A DNA stretch of 56,653 nt from Clostridium bornimense (GCF_018917145.1 NZ_JAHLOD010000023.1:1-56653), one strand, 5' to 3'; positions 9,352 through 20,531 are shown, numbered from the stretch's first letter. The notes: generated by a model from the sequence alone, not told the origin. Program-made: numbers and translations.

Positions 9352-10615
9352 AGAGTTTCGTTTTGGGAAAATTCCTAAAGAGTGGGGTATAAAAAAGGTT
9401 ATTGATTACACTGAAGTTGTTACAGATTATGTTGCAAATGGGAGTTTTGCCACACTTAAAAAGAATGTTACGTATTATAATAAACCTAATTATGCAGTTT
9501 TATTAAGATTAGTGGATTATAATAATGGATATGACGGTGATTTTGTTTTTATTGATAAAAATGCTTATGAATTCTTATCTAAAACTAAACTTTTTGGGGG
9601 AGAGATTATTATTTCTAATGTAGGAGCAAATGTAGGAACTGTTTTTAAAGCACCTAGGTTATCATATAAAATGAATTTAGGTCCTAACACAGTAATGTTA
9701 AAGACAAAAGGAGAGGATAATTTTTATTACTACTGGTTTTTAAGTAAAGGAGGACAAGAGAGTATAAAATCAATTCTTTCAGGAAGTGCTCAACCTAAGT
9801 TTAATAAAACCGCATTTAGAGCTTTAGAGATTCCAATTCCACCAATAAATGAACAGAAAGCAATAGCAAAGATATTATCATCTCTAGATGAAAAAATAGA
9901 AATAAACAATAAGATAAATAAAAAACTAGAAGAAATGGCTCAAGCTATTTTTAAGCACTGGTTTGTTGATTTTGAATTTCCAAATGAAGAAGGAAAACCT
10001 TATAAATCTAGTGGGGGAGAAATGGTTGAAAGTGAGATGGGGATGATTCCTAAGGGGTGGGCATTAAAAGAGTTAAGGAATTATATAAAATTTATTAAAG
10101 GTAAAAAGCCTAAGAATATTTTGGATAAACCATTTGAAAACAGTGAAAAATATCTAACTATAGATGCACTAAATGGAAATAATATTCAATATGCAATTAA
10201 TGATAAGGTTGTTATAGCAAATAAAGAAGATGTATTAATGGTAATGGATGGAGCTAGTTCTGGAGCTTTATATTATGGTATGAATGGAATAGTTGGATCA
10301 ACATTATCTAAAATATTTATTAAAGATAGTGAAATAAATGAAGATATATTATATTATTTCTTAAAAATGAATGAATCAAACATTAAATCTCATTTAACTG
10401 GTTCAGCAATACCACATGCTGATAAAGAATTCGTAAATAAGTTAATAATATCTATTCCTAAAGATAAAGAATTATTAAGTAAAGCAACAAAGATATTTTC
10501 TGATATTAGGCAAAATATAATTGTAAATAATGAACAGAGTAATAGATTAATAAATTTAAGAGACACATTACTACCAAAACTTATGTCAGGTGAAATAAGA
10601 GTACCTTTAGACTAA
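9341..10615 (+). CDS. hsdS: Type I restriction-modification specificity subunit HsdS
   Basis: This is the DNA-recognition subunit of the type I enzyme, 424 aa. Two target-recognition domains begin with the usual signature ([10 protein letters not shown] near the N-terminus, [10 protein letters not shown] near residue 237). They are separated by the conserved helical spacer [20 protein letters not shown], and a second spacer closes the protein. The start at ATG 9341 follows AGGGGGG at 9327-9333, inside the 3' end of hsdM. The two halves give a bipartite recognition site that cannot be read from sequence alone. It is apparently intact. Confidence 0.93.
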   Translation: MSFKEFRFGKIPKEWGIKKVIDYTEVVTDYVANGSFATLKKNVTYYNKPNYAVLLRLVDYNNGYDGDFVFIDKNAYEFLSKTKLFGGEIIISNVGANVGTVFKAPRLSYKMNLGPNTVMLKTKGEDNFYYYWFLSKGGQESIKSILSGSAQPKFNKTAFRALEIPIPPINEQKAIAKILSSLDEKIEINNKINKKLEEMAQAIFKHWFVDFEFPNEEGKPYKSSGGEMVESEMGMIPKGWALKELRNYIKFIKGKKPKNILDKPFENSEKYLTIDALNGNNIQYAINDKVVIANKEDVLMVMDGASSGALYYGMNGIVGSTLSKIFIKDSEINEDILYYFLKMNESNIKSHLTGSAIPHADKEFVNKLIISIPKDKELLSKATKIFSDIRQNIIVNNEQSNRLINLRDTLLPKLMSGEIRVPLD

Positions 10616-10727
10616 AAGTCTTAAATTATTAACAATAGTTTATAGAATGGATAATTAAGAATTGGGTTAAAATGTTAATGTAATAATTATTAATTATAGA
10701 ACTTTTAATAAAAAGTGAGGTGTAGGT

Positions 10728-11465
10728 TTGTTTAATGAAATAGATAGTAAAAAAGCAGTTTTAGATAGTAAAAGACCATTAGATAAAGAAGCTTTAAATA
10801 ATTTAAAGAAATATTTTGATGTTGACCTTACTTATAATTCAAATGCTATTGAAGGTAATACTTTAACTATTACTGAAACAAAAGTAATTTTAGAAGATGG
10901 TATTACAATTGGTAAGGGAAAAAGTTTAAGAGAACATTTGGAAGTTATAAATCATAAAGAAGCTATAGATTATATAGATGATATAGTTAGTAGAGATATA
11001 GACATCTCAGAAAGAGTAATAAGAGATTTACATTATATAATACTAAAAAGTATAGATAATAAGAATGCAGGTCAGTATAGAACTACTAATGTACTTATTA
11101 GTGGCAGTGCCCATAGAGCAGTAGAACACTTTTATGTAAAGGAAAAGATGAATGATTTAGTTAATTGGTATAAGGAAAATAAAGATACAATGCATCCTAT
11201 ACAATTAGCGGCAGAGTTTCATTTCAAATTTGTATACATACATCCTTTTATTGATGGTAATGGTAGAAGTGCTAGGTTACTTATGAATTTAATATTGATG
11301 AGAAATGGTTATCCAATAACAGTAATAAGAAATGTTGATAGAGAAGATTATATGAAAGCTTTAGAAGAAGCTAGCACTAAAAATTATTTAAATCATTTTG
11401 TTAAAATAGTTACAGATGCCGTACATAGGAGCTTAGATACTTATTTGTATTTAATTAATAATTAA
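10728..11465 (+). CDS. Fic-domain protein, self-inhibited AMP transferase type
   Basis: Fic enzymes transfer AMP (or another nucleotide part) to hydroxyl side chains of target proteins. This 245-aa protein has the full active-site motif HPFIDGNGRSAR (172-183). Near the N-terminus S38-N-A-I-E42-G matches the (S/T)xxxE(G/N) inhibitory helix that blocks ATP placement, so it is a class II style, conditionally active Fic. The TTG 10728 start has GTGAGGTG upstream. It sits between hsdS and hsdR in the same direction, an association seen in other type I loci. It may be a cargo gene or a guard that responds to loss of the restriction system; that role is inferred. Confidence 0.9.
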   Translation: MFNEIDSKKAVLDSKRPLDKEALNNLKKYFDVDLTYNSNAIEGNTLTITETKVILEDGITIGKGKSLREHLEVINHKEAIDYIDDIVSRDIDISERVIRDLHYIILKSIDNKNAGQYRTTNVLISGSAHRAVEHFYVKEKMNDLVNWYKENKDTMHPIQLAAEFHFKFVYIHPFIDGNGRSARLLMNLILMRNGYPITVIRNVDREDYMKALEEASTKNYLNHFVKIVTDAVHRSLDTYLYLINN

Positions 11466-11514
11466 TAGAAGAATTAAAGAATAGTATATTTCAATTAATA
11501 AGGTGGGGTGGGTA

Positions 11515-14500
11515 GTGAGTTTATTAGAAAATTTTAGAGAAGATCATTTAGAGCAAGCGGCCATTGAGATACTACAAGAGCTTGGATATAGTTATGCATT
11601 TGGTCCAGATATTGCTTATGATGGTGATTGTGCTGAAAGATTTAATTATAAAGATGTTATTTTAGAACAAAGGGTTAAAGATGCTTTATTTAGTATAAAT
11701 AGACATTTGCCAGAGGAAGCTTTAGAAGAAGCTTACAGAAAGATTATTACATTTAATAGCCCAGTGTTAGTTGATAATAATAAGGATTTTCATAAGCTTT
11801 TAGTGGAAGGAATAGATGTTTCTTTTAGTAGAGATGGTGCTATAAAAACTGAAAAAGCTTATATTATAGATTTTGACGATATAGAGAAAAATGATTTTTT
11901 AGTTGTTAATCAATTTACAATAGTTGAAAAGGAAGAAAGAAGACCAGATTTAATTATCTTTGTAAATGGAATTCCTTTAGTAGTTATAGAGCTTAAATCA
12001 GCTACTGATGAAAATGTAGGTATTGAAGAAGCTTATAATCAAATTCAAACATATAAAAATGATATTCCTAGTCTTTTTAATTACAATGCTTTTTGCATAT
12101 TATCTGATGGTATAAATGCTAAGGTAGGTACAATTACTTCTAGTGAAGAAAGATTTATGAACTGGAGAAGTATTGATGGAGAAAAAATTGAACCATTAAG
12201 TGTGCCACAGTATGAAGTTATGTTAAGAGGTATGTTATCTAAGGAGCGTTTATTAGATATAGTACAAAATTTCTTATTGTTTCAAACTTCTAAAAAAGCT
12301 GATTATGATAAAGATGGCAATAAGATTGGAGATAAAGCTACCAATATCAAGATATTAGCAGGGTATCATCAATATTTTGCTGTTAGAAAAGCTGTTGAAA
12401 AAACTAAGATAGCTTGTAGTGTCAATGGTGATAAAAAGGCAGGAGTTATTTGGCATACCCAAGGTTCAGGAAAAAGTTTTTCTATGGTGTTTTATGCAGC
12501 ACAATTAGTTAAGGAACTAAATAATCCAACAATAATTGTATTAACAGATAGAAATGATTTAGATGATCAGTTATTTTCTACTTTTGCTAAGTCTTCTGAT
12601 ATATTAAGACAAACTCCAAAGCAAGCTGATGTTAGGAAACTTTCAGATGAGCAAAAATTAAGTAATGTAAAATCTAAGGATAATTCAAAAGAAGTAAATG
12701 GTTTATTCGATTTACTTAACGATAGGGAATCTGGTGGGATAATCTTTACAACTATTCAAAAGTTCAAACCAGAAGATGGTGAGATGCCAGTATTAACAGA
12801 TAGAAGAAATGTTATTATTATTGCAGATGAGGCTCATAGAAGTCAATATGGACTTGAGGCAAAGACTAATGCAAAAACTGGTGAAGTTAAGTATGGATAT
12901 GCAAAGTATTTAAGAGATGCACTACCAAATGCTACTTTTATTGGATTTACAGGTACACCAATTGAACTTGATGATAAGTCAACACCAGCTGTGTTTGGCC
13001 AATATATTGATATTTATGATATGACTAGAGCTGTGGAAGATGGGGCTACAGTAAAGATATATTATGAAAATAGAATAATTAAACTTGATGCCAATGAAGA
13101 TGTCCTTAGTGAAGTTGATGATGAATTTGATGAAATAACAGAAGGACAAGAGGAAACCTCAAAGGAAAAGTATAAAAGTAAATGGTCAAGGTTAGAGGCT
13201 GTCGTTGGTGCACCAAGTAGAGTTAAAAGATTAGCAGAAGATATAGTAAATCACTATGAGGAAAAAGCTAAAACTATTGATGGAAAAGCAATGATAGTTT
13301 GCATGAGTAGAAATATCTGTGTTTCTCTATATGATGAGATTGTTAAATTAAGACCAGAATGGCATAGTGATGATGTTAACAAAGGTAAGATAAAAGTTGT
13401 TATCACTGGTAGTGCTGCTGATAATGATAGACTACAACCTCATATTGGTGGAAAGCAAAGACGCGATACTTTAGCTAATAGAATGAAAGATAATAATGAT
13501 GAGTTAAAGATTGTTATTGTTAGAGATATGTGGCTAACAGGTTTTGATGTTCCTTCAATGCATACTATGTATATAGACAAGCCTATGAAAGGTCATAACT
13601 TAATGCAAGCAATAGCTAGAGTTAATAGAGTATTTAAAGATAAATCTGGAGGGGTAGTTGTTGACTACTTAGGAATACTTGAAAGTTTAAAAAAGGCATT
13701 GAAACAATATACAGACAGTGATAAGCATAATACTGGGATAGATACATCAGTAGCTGTTTCAATAATGTTAGAAAAGTTAGAAATATTAAGAGGCATAGTT
13801 CATGGATTAGATTATTCAGGGTATATGAATGATAGCCAAGCAAAAAGAATGAGAGCAATAGTAGAAGGTATGAATTTTGTTTGTGGCCTTAATGAAAAAG
13901 AGCAAAAAGAATTTAAACAATTTGCTACAGAGTTAGGCAAAGCACATGGACTTTGTGCTGCTACTGATGAAGGTAAAAATCATGCATTAGAAGTAAGTTA
14001 TTTCAAAGCTGTAAAAGCTAGTTTAGTTAAGCTAGATACTAAATCAACTGCTAAAAAATCAAAAGCAGAAATGGAAGCTAGAGTAAATCAATTGCTAGAA
14101 AAATCAATAATATCAGAGGAAGTGATTGATGTATTTGATGCAATGGGATTAAAAAGACCAGAAGTGTCCATTCTTTCAGAAGAATTTTTAGAAGAAGTAA
14201 AATTGATGAAAGAAAAAAATCTAGCAGTAGAAATGTTGAAAAAATTGTTGGAAGGTAACTTGAAAACATTGGAGAAAACTAACTTAGTTAAATCAGAAAA
14301 GTTCTCTGAAATGTTAAAGAAAACTTTAAATAAGTATAGAAATCAAGCTATTACCAATGCAGAAGTTATAGAAGAATTAATAAGAATGGCTCATGAATTA
14401 AAAAATATGAAGTCAAGAGAAGAAGAGCTTGGATTAACATCAGATGAAATAGCTTTTTATGATGCTTTAACAGATGATGAAGCTGTAAAAGAGTTTATGA

Positions 14501-14754
14501 CAGATGAAACATTAAAACTTATTGCTCATGAATTAACTTATTCAATAAAGAGAAATATTTCTATTGATTGGAGCATAAAGAAGAGTGCCCAAGCTGGTAT
14601 GAGAAGAATAGTAAAAAGATTGTTAAAGAAATATGACTATCCACCAGATAAATCTAAGAAAGCGTTAGAAACAGTGTTAAGACAAGCAGAGCTTATGTGT
14701 GGTAGTATGGATTTTTCTGAAATGGCAGCTGAAAGTGAAGGCAAATACAAATAA
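11515..14754 (+). CDS. hsdR: Type I restriction endonuclease/translocase subunit HsdR
   Basis: This is the motor and nuclease of the type I enzyme, about 1079 aa. The N-terminal PD-(D/E)XK nuclease core is visible as D145 (RPDLIIF) with ELK at 159-161. The SF2 translocase has QGSGKS (316-321), DEAH (438-441), FTGTPI and a C-terminal helical region that docks on HsdM. The start is GTG 11515 after AAGGTGGGG; an in-frame GTG at 11503 overlaps that ribosome site. It is separated from hsdS only by the Fic gene and probably sits in the same transcript. All motifs are intact, so an active restriction enzyme is expected. Confidence 0.95.
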   Translation: MSLLENFREDHLEQAAIEILQELGYSYAFGPDIAYDGDCAERFNYKDVILEQRVKDALFSINRHLPEEALEEAYRKIITFNSPVLVDNNKDFHKLLVEGIDVSFSRDGAIKTEKAYIIDFDDIEKNDFLVVNQFTIVEKEERRPDLIIFVNGIPLVVIELKSATDENVGIEEAYNQIQTYKNDIPSLFNYNAFCILSDGINAKVGTITSSEERFMNWRSIDGEKIEPLSVPQYEVMLRGMLSKERLLDIVQNFLLFQTSKKADYDKDGNKIGDKATNIKILAGYHQYFAVRKAVEKTKIACSVNGDKKAGVIWHTQGSGKSFSMVFYAAQLVKELNNPTIIVLTDRNDLDDQLFSTFAKSSDILRQTPKQADVRKLSDEQKLSNVKSKDNSKEVNGLFDLLNDRESGGIIFTTIQKFKPEDGEMPVLTDRRNVIIIADEAHRSQYGLEAKTNAKTGEVKYGYAKYLRDALPNATFIGFTGTPIELDDKSTPAVFGQYIDIYDMTRAVEDGATVKIYYENRIIKLDANEDVLSEVDDEFDEITEGQEETSKEKYKSKWSRLEAVVGAPSRVKRLAEDIVNHYEEKAKTIDGKAMIVCMSRNICVSLYDEIVKLRPEWHSDDVNKGKIKVVITGSAADNDRLQPHIGGKQRRDTLANRMKDNNDELKIVIVRDMWLTGFDVPSMHTMYIDKPMKGHNLMQAIARVNRVFKDKSGGVVVDYLGILESLKKALKQYTDSDKHNTGIDTSVAVSIMLEKLEILRGIVHGLDYSGYMNDSQAKRMRAIVEGMNFVCGLNEKEQKEFKQFATELGKAHGLCAATDEGKNHALEVSYFKAVKASLVKLDTKSTAKKSKAEMEARVNQLLEKSIISEEVIDVFDAMGLKRPEVSILSEEFLEEVKLMKEKNLAVEMLKKLLEGNLKTLEKTNLVKSEKFSEMLKKTLNKYRNQAITNAEVIEELIRMAHELKNMKSREEELGLTSDEIAFYDALTDDEAVKEFMTDETLKLIAHELTYSIKRNISIDWSIKKSAQAGMRRIVKRLLKKYDYPPDKSKKALETVLRQAELMCGSMDFSEMAAESEGKYK

Positions 14755-14804
14755 AAGTATATAAGGGTTTGTAAAAGGTATATGGGGAAGGTGGGATATA
14801 ATAA

Positions 14805-16925
14805 ATGACAGAACAATATATTGAATTTTGGAATAATACAAAGAAGCACATATCTAATACAATTGATAATGTAGAAGTGAAACAAGAAAAATATAAAGAA
14901 GATATCAAAGTTTTAGAAAAGAAAATATGTGACCTTAGAGAAGAAATTCCTTATGCAGATAGGGAAGATAAAATATATATGAGACAAGAATTAAATACAC
15001 TTAGAGATAACTATGCTGTTCTTTGTAGAGACGGTGATGAAAAAGACACAGAATTATTTATAAAATCACCGTATTTTTGTAAAGTTACTACAGGAGATGG
15101 CAACTTATTTATTTCAAAATATAAAAAGGATTATGAAAATGATATAGTACTATTTACTGATAATATTGCAAAATTAAGATTTTATGATATAGGTGAATAT
15201 GAAAATATTAATGGTATAAAGCATAATGTCAAAGAAAAGGTAGATTATATTATAGAGGAATCAGAGCTTAAGAAATTAACATACTATAAGAAAGAGCTAA
15301 CTTATACTTATGATGGTGAAGATGTAACAGTAATTAAAGGTGAAATGCCTAAAGTGAAAAAGGTTATAAAACCTGTTGGCGATAGAAAAATAGGAATGCA
15401 AGAAATTATTGATAGAATGAAACTTGAACAAGATACAGTAATGAGGTCACCAGAGATAGGAGTAACTCTTATAAATGGTGGAGCAGGTACTGGTAAAACT
15501 AATATAGCCATTCATAGATTGAGATATTTATTAAATGAGTTCGGTGGTATGTTTAAAGAAGAAAATATGGCTTTAGTTTGTTTTAATGTAGCATTAAAAG
15601 AATATTTAAGCAGTGTTATTGGAGATCTTAATCTTAAAAATATAAAAGTTTTTTCCTTTGATAAGTGGGCTTATAATTTAGTAAGAAATTATAGTAATAT
15701 AGGTTTTATTAACTATAATGCAAAGATAAGTGACGAAACAATAGAAGCATATAAGTCTGTAGAGTTTGGAGATATACTTTTCAATTATGTGCAAAGCTTA
15801 AGTAATGAAATAGAAAAACAGATAACTAGTAATGATATTCTAAAATTCTATATCCCAGATCAGTATCTATTTAATGACATTATAACTATTGAAGATATAT
15901 TCCAACTAAGAGATGATATTCATGATATTGTAAGTGCAATGGATAATTCAGAAGAAAGAAAATCTACTATAGATAGAGAACTAGAAAAGATATTAAAGTC
16001 TACTTATGTAAGTAAAATAGATTTTAATAATAAGAGTTATATGTTAAATGCAACTAACATTATTTATAAGATTTATATATCAGAGGAATTAAAGGAATCA
16101 TACAAAGATGCATTTTTCTATTATAAACCTTTATTCCAAAATAGAGCTAATAAATATGAATTATATTTGATAACTTATCTATTAACTTTGATTTCAGGAG
16201 AAATTAATGATGATTTAAGAGTTTTTGATCATATTGCAGTGGATGAAGTTCAAGATTTTCTACCTATTCAATTAAAGGCATTAAAGAATATTTCAACATA
16301 TTCAATGACGTTAGCAGGAGATGTTAATCAAAAAATTTTTAATACTAATATAGATGAATGGGATGGCTTAGGTATTACAATAGATAACTTTTTTACATTA
16401 AAAGAAGTTCACAGATCTACAATTCAAACAATAAATTTTGCTAATGCTTTGATTGGAAAAGAAGATGAAATTATTAATGATAATAGCGGTTCAAAGCCAA
16501 TATTATATTGTGGAAAAGGGTTAAAAGATAATATAGAGAATATAAAAGAAAAAATAACAAATATAAAATCTAAGAATAAAGATGCCTCCATAGTCATTTT
16601 ATATCCAGATAGTAAACATCTAAAATATATTGATGAACAATTAAATGAATCAGGAATTAATAGTTATATAGCAGTAAAAGATGAATGGGATTTTACAAAA
16701 GATGTATCAGTAACAAATTATCATCAAGTAAAGGGATTAGAATTTGATTATGTATTTATTCTTGGGCTAAATGAGTTTGAAAGTTATAGTTATACTAATA
16801 AAGAAAAGATATTATATACGCTACTTACTAGATCTAGAGAAGGGGTATATATGTACTGTAATAAAGAGGTGCCTGAGATAATAGATAAAGTTGATAATAG
16901 TTTCTATGATTTGATTCAATTATAA
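14805..16925 (+). CDS. HelD/UvrD-like SF1 helicase downstream of hsdR
   Basis: This is a 706-aa superfamily 1 helicase. The N-terminus (about 1-70) is coiled-coil, followed by a small beta-rich segment and a UvrD-type motor: GGAGTGKT (225-232), VDEVQD, LAGDVNQKIF, YHQVKGLEFDYVFI and LLTRSREGVYMY. The long coiled N-terminus and the phrase VTLINGGAGTGKTNIAIHRL ahead of the motor resemble HelD, which recycles stalled RNA polymerase, but motifs III and VI are looser and the identity is uncertain. It starts only 50 bases after hsdR, preceded by GAAGGTGGG, and is probably cotranscribed with it. It may be an accessory or independent defence helicase; no function is proven. Confidence 0.75.
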   Translation: MTEQYIEFWNNTKKHISNTIDNVEVKQEKYKEDIKVLEKKICDLREEIPYADREDKIYMRQELNTLRDNYAVLCRDGDEKDTELFIKSPYFCKVTTGDGNLFISKYKKDYENDIVLFTDNIAKLRFYDIGEYENINGIKHNVKEKVDYIIEESELKKLTYYKKELTYTYDGEDVTVIKGEMPKVKKVIKPVGDRKIGMQEIIDRMKLEQDTVMRSPEIGVTLINGGAGTGKTNIAIHRLRYLLNEFGGMFKEENMALVCFNVALKEYLSSVIGDLNLKNIKVFSFDKWAYNLVRNYSNIGFINYNAKISDETIEAYKSVEFGDILFNYVQSLSNEIEKQITSNDILKFYIPDQYLFNDIITIEDIFQLRDDIHDIVSAMDNSEERKSTIDRELEKILKSTYVSKIDFNNKSYMLNATNIIYKIYISEELKESYKDAFFYYKPLFQNRANKYELYLITYLLTLISGEINDDLRVFDHIAVDEVQDFLPIQLKALKNISTYSMTLAGDVNQKIFNTNIDEWDGLGITIDNFFTLKEVHRSTIQTINFANALIGKEDEIINDNSGSKPILYCGKGLKDNIENIKEKITNIKSKNKDASIVILYPDSKHLKYIDEQLNESGINSYIAVKDEWDFTKDVSVTNYHQVKGLEFDYVFILGLNEFESYSYTNKEKILYTLLTRSREGVYMYCNKEVPEIIDKVDNSFYDLIQL

Positions 16926-17168
16926 ATAAGTAAAATAATGATGTTTTTATTAATAACAAATAACACAATAATTTTAAATACATCTGTAGATGAGTTATTT
17001 ATGTTTGTTGAAGATGATTAGATTTAAATGTTATGGAAAAGAAAATATAATGATCTGGTAGTGTTTTGGCTATATCTGCAGTAGATTATTGTATACATAT
17101 CAAGAGACGTTCTGTTTTTATGTATATCTATTCTATGTTCTAGATGCTTTAAAAGATCATTTAAATAG

Positions 17169-17190
17169 AACACCCTAATGGGTGTTTTGT
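17169..17190 (+). terminator. Terminator, AACACCC hairpin
   Basis: AACACCC (17169-17175), loop TAAT and GGGTGTT (17180-17186) are followed by TTGTTTT. It lies about 240 bases after the HelD-like helicase and is the first good terminator for the hsd transcript. Confidence 0.7.
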
Positions 17191-17346
17191 TTTGCGCTTT
17201 TTTGATTTCTAAAAAGAAATTATTGTATGATTACACCAATTAGTATATTTCTATTTATAAGAATTCCTAAAATATCTTAAGTATTTTTATAAATATACGA
17301 AAATTAATTGTAGAAGCATACAATAAGCAAAATTTCTGTCAAAAGT

Positions 17347-17384
17347 AATTATATTGTTAATATAAGTATTTTAACAATATAATT
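17347..17384. promoter_or_regulatory. Perfect 14-bp inverted repeat ahead of the NERD gene
   Basis: AATTATATTGTTAA (17347-17360) and TTAACAATATAATT (17371-17384) pair perfectly around a 10-base spacer. It lies 76 bases before the NERD start and has no T-run of its own, so an operator or leader hairpin is more likely than a terminator. Confidence 0.5.
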
Positions 17385-17469
17385 TATGAGCAAATATCTA
17401 AAATAAAATATTAGATTAGTATTATAAGAAATTTAGTATTTTAACTATTTTATAAAAGGAATGAGTAAT

Positions 17470-18135
17470 TTGAAAAAGAAATCAATCTTTTTTGAAAATA
17501 TATATTGTGAATCAAAAGGATATCGTGGAGAAAAAATATTATTTGATTCTATTAAGAGTATTTTTTCTGATAAAGAATGCATTGCAAAGCATGGATATAT
17601 TATGAATTTCCTGAATAAAAAATACACAATTGAAGCAGATGTACTTTTGATTGATAAACAATTAGGAATTAATGTTTTTGAAGTAAAGGGCATTAATATA
17701 CACAATATTATATCTATTAGTATTGATGGTTGGCATTGCGAAGGGATATATAAAGAAAAAATAAATCCTAACTATCAATTAGATAGAAATATTACAAATA
17801 TTATTGATTTTTTAAAGGATATTGATGAATACAATGATAGTGTAGGGATAAAGCCTATTATAGTGTTACCATATATATCAAGTGAGCAATGGGAGAGTAA
17901 AGGATTTAATAAATATGCTTTTTTACCACCAATAATATTTAAAGATGATTTGAAAAGTGAGGATGTATTTTTAAGAAAAATGAATAGTATTCCATATAAA
18001 TGTAGTGCTAAGCGATCAATGGAAGAAAGTGAATTTAATAATATAAAGAATATTTTTTTTGGCAAAATTACAGAAGAGATAAAAACATTTAATGTTATTT
18101 CAGAAAAAGAATTTCTTGAAAAATTGTTACAATAA
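17470..18135 (+). CDS. NERD-domain nuclease-like protein
   Basis: NERD (nuclease-related domain) proteins belong to the PD-(D/E)XK superfamily and are usually fused to or beside DNA helicases. Here the core reads GYRGEKILFDSI, then EADVLLID, then GINVFEVKG, supplying the acidic residue and the E-x-K pair. The chain is about 221 aa from TTG 17470, chosen because AAAGGA ends at 17460 and would sit directly against an ATG at 17461; either start is possible. The C-terminal half has no recognised domain. It is followed after 28 bases by a UvrD-like helicase, so the pair looks like a split nuclease-helicase module. Confidence 0.75.
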   Translation: MKKKSIFFENIYCESKGYRGEKILFDSIKSIFSDKECIAKHGYIMNFLNKKYTIEADVLLIDKQLGINVFEVKGINIHNIISISIDGWHCEGIYKEKINPNYQLDRNITNIIDFLKDIDEYNDSVGIKPIIVLPYISSEQWESKGFNKYAFLPPIIFKDDLKSEDVFLRKMNSIPYKCSAKRSMEESEFNNIKNIFFGKITEEIKTFNVISEKEFLEKLLQ

Positions 18136-18163
18136 TATGATGACACATAAGGAGGTAAGAGGG

Positions 18164-19549
18164 GTGAATTATACAATAGAACAACAGTCTATTGCTAATT
18201 ATGGAGAGGATGAATTATTAGTTAGAGGTGTTGCGGGAAGTGGAAAAACAATATCACTTTTAGCTAATGCTATAAAGAAGTGTAAAGAAAGTAAAACTAT
18301 ATTATTTATAACTTTTAATAAAGCTCTAAATCAGAAAATTGAAAATCTGGTAGAAGATAGTATTAGGAGTAATATAGAAATTAAAAGCTTTCATAGTTGG
18401 GCATATGCAGAGGTTTCAAAAATTTTAGGTAGACCTAATAAACCGTTATGGGATAATGAAAAGAAAAAGCTTATAAAACAAATTGTTGATAATATGGGAA
18501 GAGATTACGATAACAGATTTATAGATGATAGTAATGAGAATTTGGAATTTTTATGTGAAGAATTTAATTTTATCAAAGGAAAAAACTTACGTTCATTATC
18601 TGACTACATGAATGTGGAGAGAATAGGAAGAGGAACAAAAGTGAGGTTAATGCCTAATTCTATAGATAGAGAAGTTATTTATAATATCTATGAAAAGTTT
18701 GAGAAGAGTAAGAAATATGCTTGTAAATTTGAATTTATAGATTTGGGATTTTCTTTATATCCTAGAATTGAAGATGTAAGTAAGTACGATTATGTATATA
18801 TTGATGAGGCACAAGATTTAAATCAAGTAGAATTGCAATTACTTAGAAAGATAGCTAAAAGGGGATTTTATGTTTGTGCAGATGATGGACAAAAAATATA
18901 TAGGACTAATTATACATGGGCAGAAGTAGGAGCAAATTTCAAAGGTGGACGTGCAAAGAGATTAAATAAGTCATTTAGATCTACCTATGAAATTTTTAAA
19001 TTTGCTAGTGAATTGCAGAAGAAAGATACATCATTGCGAGGTGAAAACTATATAGAACCAGAGTTTGACAAGACTATGAAAGGTGCAAAACCAACATTAA
19101 TAGATTGTAGTAATTCAATATTAAGAGATGCAGAGCTAATTAAAAGAATTAATTCTTATCAGACTAATAATATTGATGGTAAGATAGGTATCCTTTGTAA
19201 GAATAGAAATACTGCAAGAGAAGTACAGGGTGTTTTAAATAGGGCAGGTATAGATGCATTTCTACAGACTGGATCAGAAAAAATAAATTTTGAAATGGAT
19301 ATAATAATAACTACACTTCATTCATCAAAAGGTTTAGAATTTGACTATGTGATAATACCAGAATTTACCGAAGATGATTCTATGTATAGAGATTCAAAAG
19401 ATGAGGATTACTGGAATAATCAGAGAAAGCTTTGGTATGTAGCTTTCACTAGAGCAAGGAATAAGTTAGATGTTATGTATTTTAAAGATAAAAATAGTTT
19501 ACTACAAGAAATTGATAGTGAATTATATATAGAAATTAAACTAAATTAG
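18164..19549 (+). CDS. UvrD-like SF1 helicase paired with the NERD protein
   Basis: A compact helicase of about 461 aa. It has Walker A GVAGSGKT (22-29), LFITFNKAL, FHSWAYAEV, IDEAQD, ADDGQKIY, LNKSFRSTYEI, LHSSKGLEFDYVII and WYVAFTRARNKLDV. The start is GTG 18164 with AAGGAGG at 18149-18155; upstream in-frame codons overlap the NERD reading frame and lack a ribosome site. A NERD domain is often fused N-terminally to such a helicase; here the two are separate but adjacent, supporting a joint function on DNA ends. There is no nuclease motif in this protein itself. Confidence 0.88.
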   Translation: MNYTIEQQSIANYGEDELLVRGVAGSGKTISLLANAIKKCKESKTILFITFNKALNQKIENLVEDSIRSNIEIKSFHSWAYAEVSKILGRPNKPLWDNEKKKLIKQIVDNMGRDYDNRFIDDSNENLEFLCEEFNFIKGKNLRSLSDYMNVERIGRGTKVRLMPNSIDREVIYNIYEKFEKSKKYACKFEFIDLGFSLYPRIEDVSKYDYVYIDEAQDLNQVELQLLRKIAKRGFYVCADDGQKIYRTNYTWAEVGANFKGGRAKRLNKSFRSTYEIFKFASELQKKDTSLRGENYIEPEFDKTMKGAKPTLIDCSNSILRDAELIKRINSYQTNNIDGKIGILCKNRNTAREVQGVLNRAGIDAFLQTGSEKINFEMDIIITTLHSSKGLEFDYVIIPEFTEDDSMYRDSKDEDYWNNQRKLWYVAFTRARNKLDVMYFKDKNSLLQEIDSELYIEIKLN

Positions 19550-19598
19550 CATATTGTATATGTTATAAGATGAGAGATATACAGAATAGGAGATAGAG

Positions 19599-20501
19599 AT
19601 GAGTTTTTTTAGCAGGTTATTTAAGAGTAGCAATACTTTTTCTGGTGGAGAAAAACATATAGTAAACACAGGAAATCAAAATGGATCACCAGTAATGTTA
19701 ATTTTAGCAGATTATACAGACCATATGATTAAAGGTGAATATTGTAGAATAACAAAGGTGGGAATTAAAAAAGATATAGCATATATTTATAATGAATTTA
19801 GAGGAGTATGGTATAAGGTAGATCTTTTGGATAACTTAGTAGAAGAAGTAGATATTAAAGAAAATATGGAAGATTGGGAGTGTAAAACATTAAAGAAAGG
19901 GACTATTTTGTGGCAATTAGCTAATACAGTATGTATTTGTGGAATGATGTGGAGTGGTAGTTCACCATTTCAAATTGATGATGTGTTTACATCAATTACA
20001 AGTCAAATTAATAATAACATTAGCAGGTATAATGCAGTAGCATATATTTCCAGAAATAGCTGGACTACGAAATGTAGTAATAAACAAATTAGCATGGAAA
20101 AATTAATTAGAATGATACCAATAAGTGACGTTTCAAATGGAAAAGGCAATAAAACACTTCATATAGATGATAGGTGGACATTAGTAAAAGGTGTGATGCA
20201 ACAATCACATCTATCTAATTTAAATCCTATTGTACCTGAAGGTACAGCAAATTTTAGGGGTACTATTTATGTTTGCCCAACATGCGGAAAGTTTATTACA
20301 AAAGTATTACTAAAGGAAACTTATATTAACGTAGATGGCACTAAACAAGAGATTGATAAAACTTTTTCATGTAAATATTGTGATTCGTTTTATGCACCAG
20401 TAATTGGACATAATTTAAATGAAGGGGCATTTTATTATTTAAAGGTTTCACCAAATAGATATAAAAATCTTGTACAAACAATGGATCAATGTTCACGTTA
20501 G
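19599..20501 (+). CDS. Unknown protein with C-terminal zinc ribbon
   Basis: I do not recognise this 300-aa protein. The last third contains CPTCGKF and CKYCDSF, two CxxC knuckles about 40 residues apart that should bind one zinc. The N-terminal two thirds are beta-rich with several tryptophans and no signal peptide or membrane segment. GATAGAG precedes ATG 19599. It sits 49 bases after the UvrD-like helicase on the same strand and ends before a terminator, so it is likely the third gene of the NERD/UvrD operon. A nucleic-acid- or partner-binding role is only a guess from the zinc ribbon. Confidence 0.7.
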   Translation: MSFFSRLFKSSNTFSGGEKHIVNTGNQNGSPVMLILADYTDHMIKGEYCRITKVGIKKDIAYIYNEFRGVWYKVDLLDNLVEEVDIKENMEDWECKTLKKGTILWQLANTVCICGMMWSGSSPFQIDDVFTSITSQINNNISRYNAVAYISRNSWTTKCSNKQISMEKLIRMIPISDVSNGKGNKTLHIDDRWTLVKGVMQQSHLSNLNPIVPEGTANFRGTIYVCPTCGKFITKVLLKETYINVDGTKQEIDKTFSCKYCDSFYAPVIGHNLNEGAFYYLKVSPNRYKNLVQTMDQCSR

Positions 20502-20531
20502 TAATATTTTGAGAGTTTTTATAATCTAAAC

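Larger units (their letters stand above)
16926..17460. other. Intergenic region, 535 bases, no gene seen
   Basis: No convincing ORF with a ribosome site is seen on either strand. It holds a small terminator (17169-17190) and a perfect 14-bp palindrome at 17347-17384. The stretch 16926-17160 is AT-rich with no recognisable structure. Confidence 0.6.
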
